DNA from: an uncultured Flavihumibacter sp.
Lineage (GTDB): Bacteria > Bacteroidota > Bacteroidia > Chitinophagales > Chitinophagaceae
NCBI GenBank assembly: GCA_902168105.1
Contig: CABHOY010000038.1
Coordinates: 186,001 to 250,000 of the forward strand
Reading direction: 5' to 3'
DNA length: 64,000 nucleotides
The position numbers were made by a program, and so were the translations under genes. Shown here piece by piece: positions 10,901-18,143 of this stretch (position 1 is its first letter; each line of letters begins with the position of its first letter). The notes under the pieces were generated by a model that ran no database searches, was not told where the DNA came from, and worked only from the letters and a program-made list of their open reading frames with translations.

Positions 10901-10997
10901 TCCCCCTGATAGTTCGTTGCTGGGCATTGGCCAGTAACGCGGAAAATAAAAGCAATTTGATCAGCAGCAAACGTGCGATTGTTGGAATTCTGTTCAT
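7923..10997 (-). CDS. SusC/RagA TonB-linked outer-membrane transporter
   Basis: A 1024-aa TonB-dependent channel that imports oligosaccharides with its SusD partner. It has a signal peptide (ending ANAQ), a carboxypeptidase-D regulatory-like domain (about 28-105), the linker motif GEVVVVGYGTVKKSDVTGAV, a plug domain (about 115-230, with YVIDGMPV and ATAIYGSRG) and a beta-barrel ending in a terminal Phe (GVNVQF). There is no N-terminal STN domain, so it is not expected to signal through FecR. The start ATG shares its A with the TAA stop of a 65-aa upstream ORF (TAATG), suggesting coupled translation. No Shine-Dalgarno-like tract is visible, as is common in Bacteroidota. Confidence 0.95.
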   Translation of the reverse strand: MNRIPTIARLLLIKLLLFSALLANAQQRTIRGTVTAAGKGTALANVTVLLKGGNTRTATDANGNFSIQVPDNRAVLLFYMVDYTTREIPVSDKSILDVALELKNENLGEVVVVGYGTVKKSDVTGAVVSLKSKDLTPGANINVEQTLQGRASGVQVYQKSGEPGSAMSVKIRGASSITAGNDPLYVIDGMPVNNLSPVTGSGAGFVATPNPRNPLNSLNPADIESIEILKDASATAIYGSRGSNGVVMITTKKGKSGKLSVNYSTYFGVQKASNSLEMLTGQQYKDVLNAIIDDGGGVASERVTNDPVNVDWQRELYRSANVQSHDLSVSGGKDNTRFYASLGYFNQEGVLENSSVKRYTARFNLENSVAQKYAFGVNFNTSYIRDNFNSVGIGVNENASALYAAINYDPSYPIYNTDGSFNRSPFMTTIDHPLILVNGQYANSDGFRTFGSIYGEYFFIPGLSLKVRGSGDVNITQRNTWLDPTTILGSPTGGIASINTGNVNYYMGEATLNYKKDFGKDHVINAVAGATSEHFGSNSFGGNGRGYALPDLTYDAIGTGNSSLNQIGSGRASTKIISFLGRVNYIYKDRYLLTASFRADGSSRFGSNNRFGYFPSAALAWKMHEESFLKEANFIDELKFRVSYGVIGNQSIANYLYITTFSGGGDAIFGGNRYTSLAPSRVANPDLKWESAKQADIGIDFALFDSRLTGSVEYYERRTSDLLLDLPQPLSTGFGVKTQNIGQMKNTGIDLHIAGDILRSKKGLGWNVGMVLSTVKNKVLSLGPLSQILTGGAGFIANASIIKPGVSLGSYYGYEVLGVWQTHDDFSNAPEGVKPGDLKFRDLDNNKQINADDRVILGKSLPDFTYGLTNTFTFRNLSLSVFVEGAKGGSVLNNAAIDSYFPISFRRNKLAKPYLNRWTPENPTNEYPSFVNPTSQGQQTVNSKTVEDASYLRLQSVRLSYDFNLHNKVIKGLQAYVTGQNLFTITKYSGIDPAVNSIGDDILKIDYSSYPMTRSFLLGVNVQF

Positions 10998-11194
10998 TAG
11001 ATTATTGGTTTTAAGCGGGTAAAGGCAAACCAGGATGCAGAAATGAGTGTCTGAGGCTCGGTGGTGGAATTCCCCTCAGTGTTCCCGGAGTTCTGTGATA
11101 TTGTGGCCGTAGGTGGTGTGGGCCGGGTGAGAAATGATGCACCAGGGGCATACAGCCCTGGCAGCGTTTTAAAAAAACGTGTTGTTCTCTTCAT
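10997..11194 (-). CDS. Small ORF coupled to SusC start (65 aa)
   Basis: An unrecognised 65-residue reading frame directly upstream of the locus SusC. It starts with MKRTTRFFKT, is rich in Thr, Ser and Pro, and lacks a signal peptide or membrane segment. The notable feature is its stop: TAA overlaps the SusC ATG by one base (TAATG), the arrangement expected of terminating-reinitiating ribosomes. It could be a regulatory leader peptide, a real small protein, or chance. The codons look plausible for the neighbourhood, but no family is recognised. Confidence 0.4.
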   Translation of the reverse strand: MKRTTRFFKTLPGLYAPGASFLTRPTPPTATISQNSGNTEGNSTTEPQTLISASWFAFTRLKPII

Positions 11195-11430
11195 GACGGA
11201 ATTTATATTGGCCCTATAAAGTACCGTTCAATATGCCTTTACGGCTGTAATTTTTGTAGCTAAAAATGAGAAAAATGTCGTGGAGAAATGAGGAACAAAT
11301 TCATAATCGGCTGATTAACAACAATATGCTATTCTTCATTGGAAATGTAGGGATTGCGGTATAGTCCTGAAACTGTTTTCTAATTAAAACCAGAGGTACC
11401 CGGAAGACTTATTTAAAACAACACAAAAAA
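11195..11430. other. Intergenic region upstream of the sulfatase locus
   Basis: About 235 bp between the terminator of the M16 operon and the small ORF before SusC. It must hold the promoter of the whole sulfatase/glycosidase locus on the minus strand, but I see no exact TAnnTTTG -7 box there and no convincing dyad operator. Nothing else is recognisable. Confidence 0.5.
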
Positions 11431-11456
11431 GCCAGCTCAATAGACATTGGGCTGGC
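11431..11456 (-). terminator. Rho-independent terminator of the M16 operon
   Basis: An 11-bp stem (11431-11441 with 11446-11456, one G-T wobble) with a 4-nt loop, followed on the minus strand by six T residues. It lies 36 bp past the M16 protease stop and closes the sigma/FecR/SusCD/TlpA/M16 transcript. Confidence 0.85.
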
Positions 11457-11492
11457 AGGTTTTCCTAGTGGTATGGTCGTATAACTCCGGCG

Positions 11493-14288
11493 TTATGGCA
11501 GGCCGGCGGGCAGAAGCGTAAACTGCAGTATGTTCTGTTCTGTCAGATAAAGTCGGGCAGCCTGTTGCAGCGCCGGTACTGTAATTGCATCCAGCTTTTG
11601 TGATGAATGCTGTACCTCAAGCAGGTCTTCGTTGTTCTCTAACTGGCCACTCAGGTAACTGAGCCAGAAACTGTTGTCTTTAAGTGCCAGTTCGGTATTC
11701 CGGCGAATAGATGCCTTTACTTTTTCAATCTCCCCGATCTGAGCGCCGTCTTTACGCAACGACGCCATTTCCTTCAGCACCAATCCCTTCAGATGTGACA
11801 CATTAGCTGGTGCGCAGCCAAATGCAACGATAAAAGCGTAACGGTTCTTAGGGTACTTATTAAAAGAAAATTGCACAGAAGGACTATATACCTCGCCTGC
11901 TATCTCCCGGAGACTTTGCAAAAGCCGGATCTGAAGGATCTGTCCCAGGGCATTCAACACCTGGTTGTTCACCATACTATAAGTATAATCACCACTGATG
12001 ATTATTCTCACCAAAGCCTTCTGCTCCGTACCGGCTTTTACTGTTTTCTCCAGGTTTCCTGCGGGTATATGGATCCCCCGGTCTACAGCAGTCTCCGTTC
12101 TGTTCTTAGCGGGTAATGCTCCCAGATATTGCTCAAGTAAAGGCTTAATACTGTCGGTATTAAAACTGCCGGTAAAAACAAATGTGAAGGCGGAGGCGTC
12201 TGCAAAGCGGTCTTTATAGATGTCATATGACCGTTGCAGGGTGATCTTGTCCAGCTTTGCAAGACTTGGCGGCGCATTCCGGTAATTATAATTACCCATC
12301 GCATATGACATCGTATCATTAAATACATTGTTTGGATCGGCATAACGACCCGGCAATGTTGAACGGGACCTGCTGATAATATTGTTGTATAACACGGTAT
12401 CTTTCCGTGGTTGCGTAAACCGCAGATATATCAGCTGTAAGGCGGTTTCCAGGTCGCGTACTGAACAAATGCCTTGTATACCCTGTGAGCGCATAGCAAT
12501 ATAAGGCATCACTTCCGCAATCTTTCCGTTTAAGGCGGTGGTCAGTTGGATAGGGTTCAGCTCCCCTATTCCCATACTACCAATAAGCTGGTCGGCACTT
12601 GCCGCAGCATCATACAGGCTATCGTCATATACAGATGTACCACCTGGTGCAAAGGCCCTGAACCTGATCTCATCATTTTTAAAATTTGTAGGTTTAAGCA
12701 CTATTTTTAATCCATTATTCAGGGTCAATTCCTGGACCGCTATTGCCGGATAACTTTTTGTAGCACTGATGGCGCCTTTCTGGGGTATGGCAGTCATCAA
12801 TGAATGTCGGGCCGTATCTTCTTTATAAATATCCAGCTTAACACCACCGATCGTTGTCAGCCATGCTGAAACGGTATCTATGTCCGGCAGACTACCACGG
12901 TCTTTGTCTGGTGCAAGGATAAGTATGTCCCTATCAGTATCTTTCAGATAAGTATTGGCAATTGCCTGAATGTCCGCCAGTGTAATACCGGCTATTTTCG
13001 CTTTAGCAAAATCATGTTCCCAGCGAACGCCAGGTATCGCTTCTCCGGTCAGGAAATGGCGCTGATATTCCTTCACGTAGTTCACGGAAGGTGTTTTGTC
13101 CGTTTCGTTAAGAGCAGCCTCCATATTACGGATGTATTGCTGTTTGACTGTGGCCAGCTCCGTTGCAGTAAAACCATATCGCCTTACTCTTTCTACGATC
13201 GACCAGGTTTGACGGAAAGCAGTTGCCAGCTGGCCGTCTTTGGCCGTTACATTAAACTGGAAAGCATCAAGGTCTCCCATTACAGGTTGTATGCCCATAC
13301 CAGCACTCACATAAGCAGGATTGCGTTCACGGCTGCTTTCCGTAAAACGCCGTGTATTCAGCAACTGGTTAAAAAGTGTACGTTGCAGGAATGAAACATA
13401 ATCTGATTCCGTCCGTAGCGGTGTTGTTTTATGTTTGATGAATACCTGCAGTTGCGTAGAAGTAGCTTCCTTATCGGTCACTACCAGGAACTGATTCTTA
13501 CCGGTAAGCGGAATGTCATACTGTGGCCGCTGCCGTACGTGAGCCGGCTTTCTTAGTGTACTGAAACTGGTTCTGATCATCCTTTCGATCCCCGCTACGT
13601 CCACATCGCCTACAACAATCAGCGCCTGCAGGTCAGGACGATACCAATCATCCAGGAACCGTTTGATCACAGGTCTTTTAAAGTGCAGCAGAATACTATC
13701 AAGGCCTATAGGCAAACGCATTGCATAACGCGAATTATTTAGCAGCATCGGGTAATACTGCCGCGCCATCCGCTCGTTCGCGCTTTTACCCAGGCGTTCT
13801 TCTTCCAGTACAATGCCACGTTCCTTTTCAATTTCCACCGGGTCAAGCGTAGCCTCCTGCGCCCAATCGCGCATGATCTGCATTGCCAGTTCCACCATGC
13901 CGGGATCTTCTGTGGAGATGGGCAACTGGTAAACTGTTTCATCGAAAGTAGTATAAGCGTTCAATTCGGCGCCAAACTGTATTCCCGCTTTCTGCAACCG
14001 GCTCACCAGTTTGTTCTTCGGAAAATGTTTGGTGCCGTTGAAGTTCATATGTTCCAGGAAATGTGCCAGTCCGCGTTGATCTTCATCTTCCAGTACAGAC
14101 CCCACCTTGTTCACCAGATAGAATTGTGCGCGGCCGGAAGGCGTTTCATTGTGCCTGATGTAATAGGTGAAACCATTTGCCAGCCTACCAGTATGCACCG
14201 CAGGGTCCAGCGGAATTGACTGGGCCATGACGTCCTGCTGTATACACAGCAGGACCACAGCCATCATTGTAAAATATTTAATGTACAT
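11493..14288 (-). CDS. M16 family zinc metallopeptidase, two-domain
   Basis: An insulinase/pitrilysin-like protease of 931 aa carrying two M16 units. A signal peptide (about 1-22, ending VMAQ) directs it to the periplasm. The inverted zinc motif HFLEH lies at residues 76-80 (His76, Glu79, His80), and the third ligand is expected in the EKERGIVLEE segment near 155. The C-terminal half (from about 520) is the catalytically inactive partner that completes the peptide chamber. M16 enzymes degrade unfolded peptides. It is the last gene of the sigma/FecR/SusCD operon, 18 bp after a TlpA-like gene, which suggests the imported substrate is a peptide or peptide conjugate. Signal-bearing M16 proteases of this size are common in Bacteroidota. 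Confidence 0.92.
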   Translation of the reverse strand: MYIKYFTMMAVVLLCIQQDVMAQSIPLDPAVHTGRLANGFTYYIRHNETPSGRAQFYLVNKVGSVLEDEDQRGLAHFLEHMNFNGTKHFPKNKLVSRLQKAGIQFGAELNAYTTFDETVYQLPISTEDPGMVELAMQIMRDWAQEATLDPVEIEKERGIVLEEERLGKSANERMARQYYPMLLNNSRYAMRLPIGLDSILLHFKRPVIKRFLDDWYRPDLQALIVVGDVDVAGIERMIRTSFSTLRKPAHVRQRPQYDIPLTGKNQFLVVTDKEATSTQLQVFIKHKTTPLRTESDYVSFLQRTLFNQLLNTRRFTESSRERNPAYVSAGMGIQPVMGDLDAFQFNVTAKDGQLATAFRQTWSIVERVRRYGFTATELATVKQQYIRNMEAALNETDKTPSVNYVKEYQRHFLTGEAIPGVRWEHDFAKAKIAGITLADIQAIANTYLKDTDRDILILAPDKDRGSLPDIDTVSAWLTTIGGVKLDIYKEDTARHSLMTAIPQKGAISATKSYPAIAVQELTLNNGLKIVLKPTNFKNDEIRFRAFAPGGTSVYDDSLYDAAASADQLIGSMGIGELNPIQLTTALNGKIAEVMPYIAMRSQGIQGICSVRDLETALQLIYLRFTQPRKDTVLYNNIISRSRSTLPGRYADPNNVFNDTMSYAMGNYNYRNAPPSLAKLDKITLQRSYDIYKDRFADASAFTFVFTGSFNTDSIKPLLEQYLGALPAKNRTETAVDRGIHIPAGNLEKTVKAGTEQKALVRIIISGDYTYSMVNNQVLNALGQILQIRLLQSLREIAGEVYSPSVQFSFNKYPKNRYAFIVAFGCAPANVSHLKGLVLKEMASLRKDGAQIGEIEKVKASIRRNTELALKDNSFWLSYLSGQLENNEDLLEVQHSSQKLDAITVPALQQAARLYLTEQNILQFTLLPAGLP

Positions 14289-14306
14289 AACAGTTTAACA
14301 GCTACA

Positions 14307-15434
14307 CTAATGATTATAAATCTGTTTTAATTGTCTATCCAGGTCTTCACCACGTAAACTTCTGGCAATGATCCTTCCTTCCGGATCAATGAGGAAGTTC
14401 TGTGGTATACCACGTATGCCATAAAGCGGCACAACGATGCTGTTCCAATATTTCAGATCAGATACATGTGTCCATGTAAGTTCATCCTTGTATATTGCTT
14501 TCAGCCACTGTTTGCGGGCGTCTTCTTTGTCCAGCGATACGCTGAGTATCTCAAACCCTTTATCATGATATTGCTTGTAGGCTTTTACAATATTGGGGTT
14601 GTCAGCTCTGCATGGCGCACACCAGCTGGCCCAGAAGTCCAGCAGCACGTATTTACCCCGGAAGGAAGATAGCTTTACCGGTCTGCCCGAAGTATCAGGA
14701 AGCGAAAAATCCGGCGCTTCTTTTCCAACTACTGTTTTGCTGTCAAAGGCTTCCTTTATGCTAAGTTCGTGTGCGAAAGCCTGTACTTCAACTGTTGCTT
14801 TGAGTTCCGGCGAAAGCGACTCATAAAGCCTTACAGTCTCTTTGGTATCAATCGCTGGTGCATACCGTTTTAACGCATAGAAAGCTACGGGAGAAGATGG
14901 ATGTAATTTGATAAAAGAACCGTACGCCACATCAAGCTTTTCCCGCTGCAACGCTTTAAGTTGTTGTTGCAGTCTGATGACGTCCTTCTCCTTACCAGAT
15001 CCTTTTGCAGCATTCACTCTATCTTCCAGTAGTTCGATCTTCGGATTATAACGTTTCACTATTTCGTTTATCTGTTTATACTGCTGCATCGCAACTGAAC
15101 CCGTAATGGTGATGTTTGAAAAGGCCCCGGTATGAGTTACTTCAAAACATTCCGGACTCAAAAAAAGGGGAGCCATGCCTGACAACCGCCCCGAGGTGTG
15201 GTCATACAGTAACAAACTGGCTTCCCCTCCCTGTGTAGCCCCCTTCAACAGGTAAGTTTTATCTTCTTTAACGTGTGCTGTGTCAGTAACCATTCTTCCA
15301 TCTCTGACGGAAGACAGGTAAATGACAGCTGCATCTACATGCTGTAGCAGGCCTCTGATCTCAAAACTATCTTTTACCTGGGCATGCAATACCCCGGGCA
15401 TTGCATAAAGCAATAGCCAAAACAATTTCTTCAT
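14307..15434 (-). CDS. TlpA-like thioredoxin-fold protein with DUF4369
   Basis: An exported thiol-disulfide oxidoreductase of 375 aa. After a signal peptide (ending LHAQ) comes a DUF4369-like beta domain (about 20-120), a helical linker, and a TlpA/AhpC-type thioredoxin domain from about 235 to the end. The redox motif WCAPC lies at residues 271-275 in DFWASWCAPCRADNP; the cis-Pro region is GIRGIPQNFLIDP. It probably reduces disulfides of periplasmic or imported polypeptides. It sits 13 bp downstream of a paralogue of the same architecture and just before the M16 protease, so disulfide opening before peptide cleavage is a reasonable inference. Confidence 0.92.
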   Translation of the reverse strand: MKKLFWLLLYAMPGVLHAQVKDSFEIRGLLQHVDAAVIYLSSVRDGRMVTDTAHVKEDKTYLLKGATQGGEASLLLYDHTSGRLSGMAPLFLSPECFEVTHTGAFSNITITGSVAMQQYKQINEIVKRYNPKIELLEDRVNAAKGSGKEKDVIRLQQQLKALQREKLDVAYGSFIKLHPSSPVAFYALKRYAPAIDTKETVRLYESLSPELKATVEVQAFAHELSIKEAFDSKTVVGKEAPDFSLPDTSGRPVKLSSFRGKYVLLDFWASWCAPCRADNPNIVKAYKQYHDKGFEILSVSLDKEDARKQWLKAIYKDELTWTHVSDLKYWNSIVVPLYGIRGIPQNFLIDPEGRIIARSLRGEDLDRQLKQIYNH

Positions 15435-15447
15435 TGTTGCTGATGAT

Positions 15448-16647
15448 TTACTTTAGTACTTCTGCTAATTTCTGATGTAAGGCCTCACCACGCAGGTTTT
15501 TCGCTATGATAACCCCATTAGGATCTATCAGAAAGTTTTGCGGAATAGCCGTGACGCCGTATAGTTTGGCAGATTCACTTTCAAAGCCATTCAGTTCTGA
15601 CACCTGCACCCAGGGCAGTCCGTCCTTTTCGATAGCCTGTTTCCATGCCGCTTCCTGATTCGCCGCATCCAACGACACGCCCAATATATCAAAGCCCTTG
15701 TCTTTAAAACGCTGATAGGCGCTTAATACATTCGGATTCTCTGCACGGCAGGGTGCGCACCAACTGGCCCAGAAATCTATCAATACATATTTCCCACGAT
15801 AGGAAGAGAGACTTACATTACGGCCATTCACATCCTTCTCTGTAAAGTCGCTGGCAGGAGTGCCGGTAGTGGTCAAAGCTTCGTCCTTTAGCTTCTTTAG
15901 CTGCGCGGCTCTCTTTTTTTCAAGCGCCCCACCTGCGTTCTCCAGAACATATGACCTCCCAGCCGGTGGTAATATATTCAGCAAACTGTCATCTGCCGAA
16001 GCCGATGAGCCAGAGCCGATCAGCATTAACATTAATGTCGGTGAGATCTGTGAAGCAGGATGTGCTTTCACGAAGTCGGAGAAACATTTGTTCATTAAAC
16101 CAAATGCTTCATTCATCATTTGCCTGACCACGATCTGAACAGCGGGATTAGTTTTTGCTTCTTCTGATGTTGCGATCGTACGCAGGCTGTCAATAAATGG
16201 CATCGCGCCTTTTATAGCCTCGCGATAGTCCAGTTCAGCCTGCACCCCATTCCCTGAAACAGTGTTGTTTTTAAATTGTTTGTCCAGTAGTACATGTATT
16301 GCACCTCCGGTTACATGCACACTTGCGCGGTCAATAGGGATCATCGCCGGGCGTCCGTCCGTTTCAGGTACAACACCCGCAAGCTGCATGGCCGTCAATT
16401 CGGTAACATCTCCTGAAAAGCGGAACTTACCATTCTTTACCATAGTACTGTCGCTTAAAGAGAACTCCCGGCCATTATCACCTACCTTCTTCTCAATATA
16501 GAGATAGACCTTCGGTGGCATCACCGCAAAATTCCTGAACATTCCTTCAATCACAAATTCCTTTTTGGATGTTTGCGCTGTAACAGGTTGTAGTACATAT
16601 AAGCAAGCAATGAGCAGGCTAATATGAAAAATACGTATTTTCATCAT
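15448..16647 (-). CDS. TlpA-like thioredoxin-fold protein with DUF4369
   Basis: Paralogue of the next gene in the operon, 399 aa, with a signal peptide ending VTAQ, an N-terminal DUF4369-like domain (about 28-130), a helical middle part, and a C-terminal thioredoxin domain. The redox motif WCAPC is at about residues 296-300 within DFWASWCAPCRAENP, and VTAIPQNFLIDP carries the cis-Pro. It differs from its neighbour mainly in the N-terminal and linker regions, which may recognise different partners. It is 24 bp downstream of the SusD gene. The duplication of this type of gene within one SusCD operon is recurrent in Chitinophagaceae by my recollection; the substrate is unknown. Confidence 0.92.
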   Translation of the reverse strand: MMKIRIFHISLLIACLYVLQPVTAQTSKKEFVIEGMFRNFAVMPPKVYLYIEKKVGDNGREFSLSDSTMVKNGKFRFSGDVTELTAMQLAGVVPETDGRPAMIPIDRASVHVTGGAIHVLLDKQFKNNTVSGNGVQAELDYREAIKGAMPFIDSLRTIATSEEAKTNPAVQIVVRQMMNEAFGLMNKCFSDFVKAHPASQISPTLMLMLIGSGSSASADDSLLNILPPAGRSYVLENAGGALEKKRAAQLKKLKDEALTTTGTPASDFTEKDVNGRNVSLSSYRGKYVLIDFWASWCAPCRAENPNVLSAYQRFKDKGFDILGVSLDAANQEAAWKQAIEKDGLPWVQVSELNGFESESAKLYGVTAIPQNFLIDPNGVIIAKNLRGEALHQKLAEVLK

Positions 16648-16671
16648 GTCTATGTTGATTGGTTTTTATTG

Positions 16672-18138
16672 TTATTGGTATCCTGCGGTTTGTATCAGGT
16701 TAGGATTGGCAAAAATATCGTCCACCGGTATCGGCCACCACTGCATATAAGATTGCCATGCACCGCCTCCTTTTTGTGGTGTCAGTGTTGTCATAAGTGT
16801 ATTAAGCCGGTTTGTTCTTCGCAGATCGAACAGGCGATGCCCTTGTTCTGTAAATAATTCAGTACGGCGTTCTTTCAAAATAGCGTTGATCATATCGCTG
16901 CTGTTGCCCGCCGTCGTACCTGGCAATCCTGCGCGTGTCCTTATTCTGTCTAGATCCGCTTGTGCGCTGTTTGCCCCGACGGTCCTGCTCTGCTGAACAC
17001 GGGCTTCCGCACGTATCAGGTACTGTTCTGCGAGCCTCAATACAACAATGTATTCTGCACCACTTGCGTTTGTTTTATACTTATCAGGAAAGCGATAGCC
17101 AATGGTTGTATCGGCCATAGAGGTGCTTAACCGCGTCCATGTGGTCAGACGCTTATCGTCAGTTTCAAAAGTGCTGATCAGGTCATTGCTCATTGCTACC
17201 TGTACGCTATTTGCAGGAAAGCCCGGAACGGTAGGCGCCATACCGTTATTGTAAACGGTATAATCTCTTACAAAGAGGGACCCCGTAGGCGCCAGTGCAT
17301 AGATAGTTTCTTTACTTTCCTTCAGGAATACCTGTTCAGGTGTCAGGAGTTCGTAATTGCCATTGTTTATTACCGATGTGGCCTCAGCTTCAGCTTTTGC
17401 CCACTCACCGGTATAGAGGTACATACGTGCCAGTAGCGCAGTTGCCGCTCCTTTATTAGGCCTTCCCCTGTCAACTGTAGAAGCGCCGTTACCTCCTCTG
17501 TAATCATCACTTAAAAGGCTTTGTGCCTCTATCAGGTCTTTGATGATCTGTGTATTCACGTCCTGTACCTTTGCCCTGGGTAAGGTGTTGTTTACCCTAT
17601 AGTCGGAAGTTGTAGCCAGCAAACAGTCGCCATACAGATTGGCCAGGTAAAAATGTAACAGTGCGCGCATAAAATAGGCTTCTCCCAGCCACTGATCTTT
17701 ATAATGTACATTCACTTCAGAAGCTTTGCTTACTCCTTCAATAGCCACATTGGTGCTGTATATGAGCTTATAAAGGTAGGTCCAGGTACCCCCGGTATTA
17801 GTAGCCTGCACTGCATTCTGATAAAAGATCCTTTCGGTCGACGTTGGTGTTCCTATGCTCTGTAACTCATCGCTATATAACCCGGTATAATAGCCCACAC
17901 CCTGCCCGTCAACCAGATAATTGATAGAGAATGAACCTCCTGACATGGAGGCATATACATGATTTATCACAGCGGCACATGACTTGTCGGTGGTAAAGGC
18001 TGCCTCGTCTGCAATAACATCCAATGGCAGCGGTATTTCAAGATATTTTTTACAGCCGCCTGACCATATGCCCAGGAAGACCAGATATAGGACGCATTTA
18101 TGATAAATACTATGATGATGCATACGTTTCATGATCAT
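16672..18138 (-). CDS. SusD/RagB family lipoprotein
   Basis: A surface lipoprotein of 488 aa pairing with the STN-type SusC immediately upstream (5-bp gap). The lipobox is SGGC, followed by KKYLEIPLP. SusD landmarks include the N-terminal AVINHVYASMSGG region, AYFMRALLHFYLANLYGD in the TPR-like helices, and the C-terminal RLAEQYLIRAEARVQQS and KERRTELFTEQGHRLFDLRR. Close ATGs at the N-terminus make the exact start uncertain by a few residues. Being in an operon with thioredoxins and a protease rather than glycosidases, it likely binds a non-carbohydrate or glycopeptide substrate. Confidence 0.95.
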   Translation of the reverse strand: MIMKRMHHHSIYHKCVLYLVFLGIWSGGCKKYLEIPLPLDVIADEAAFTTDKSCAAVINHVYASMSGGSFSINYLVDGQGVGYYTGLYSDELQSIGTPTSTERIFYQNAVQATNTGGTWTYLYKLIYSTNVAIEGVSKASEVNVHYKDQWLGEAYFMRALLHFYLANLYGDCLLATTSDYRVNNTLPRAKVQDVNTQIIKDLIEAQSLLSDDYRGGNGASTVDRGRPNKGAATALLARMYLYTGEWAKAEAEATSVINNGNYELLTPEQVFLKESKETIYALAPTGSLFVRDYTVYNNGMAPTVPGFPANSVQVAMSNDLISTFETDDKRLTTWTRLSTSMADTTIGYRFPDKYKTNASGAEYIVVLRLAEQYLIRAEARVQQSRTVGANSAQADLDRIRTRAGLPGTTAGNSSDMINAILKERRTELFTEQGHRLFDLRRTNRLNTLMTTLTPQKGGGAWQSYMQWWPIPVDDIFANPNLIQTAGYQ

Positions 18139-18143
18139 TGATT

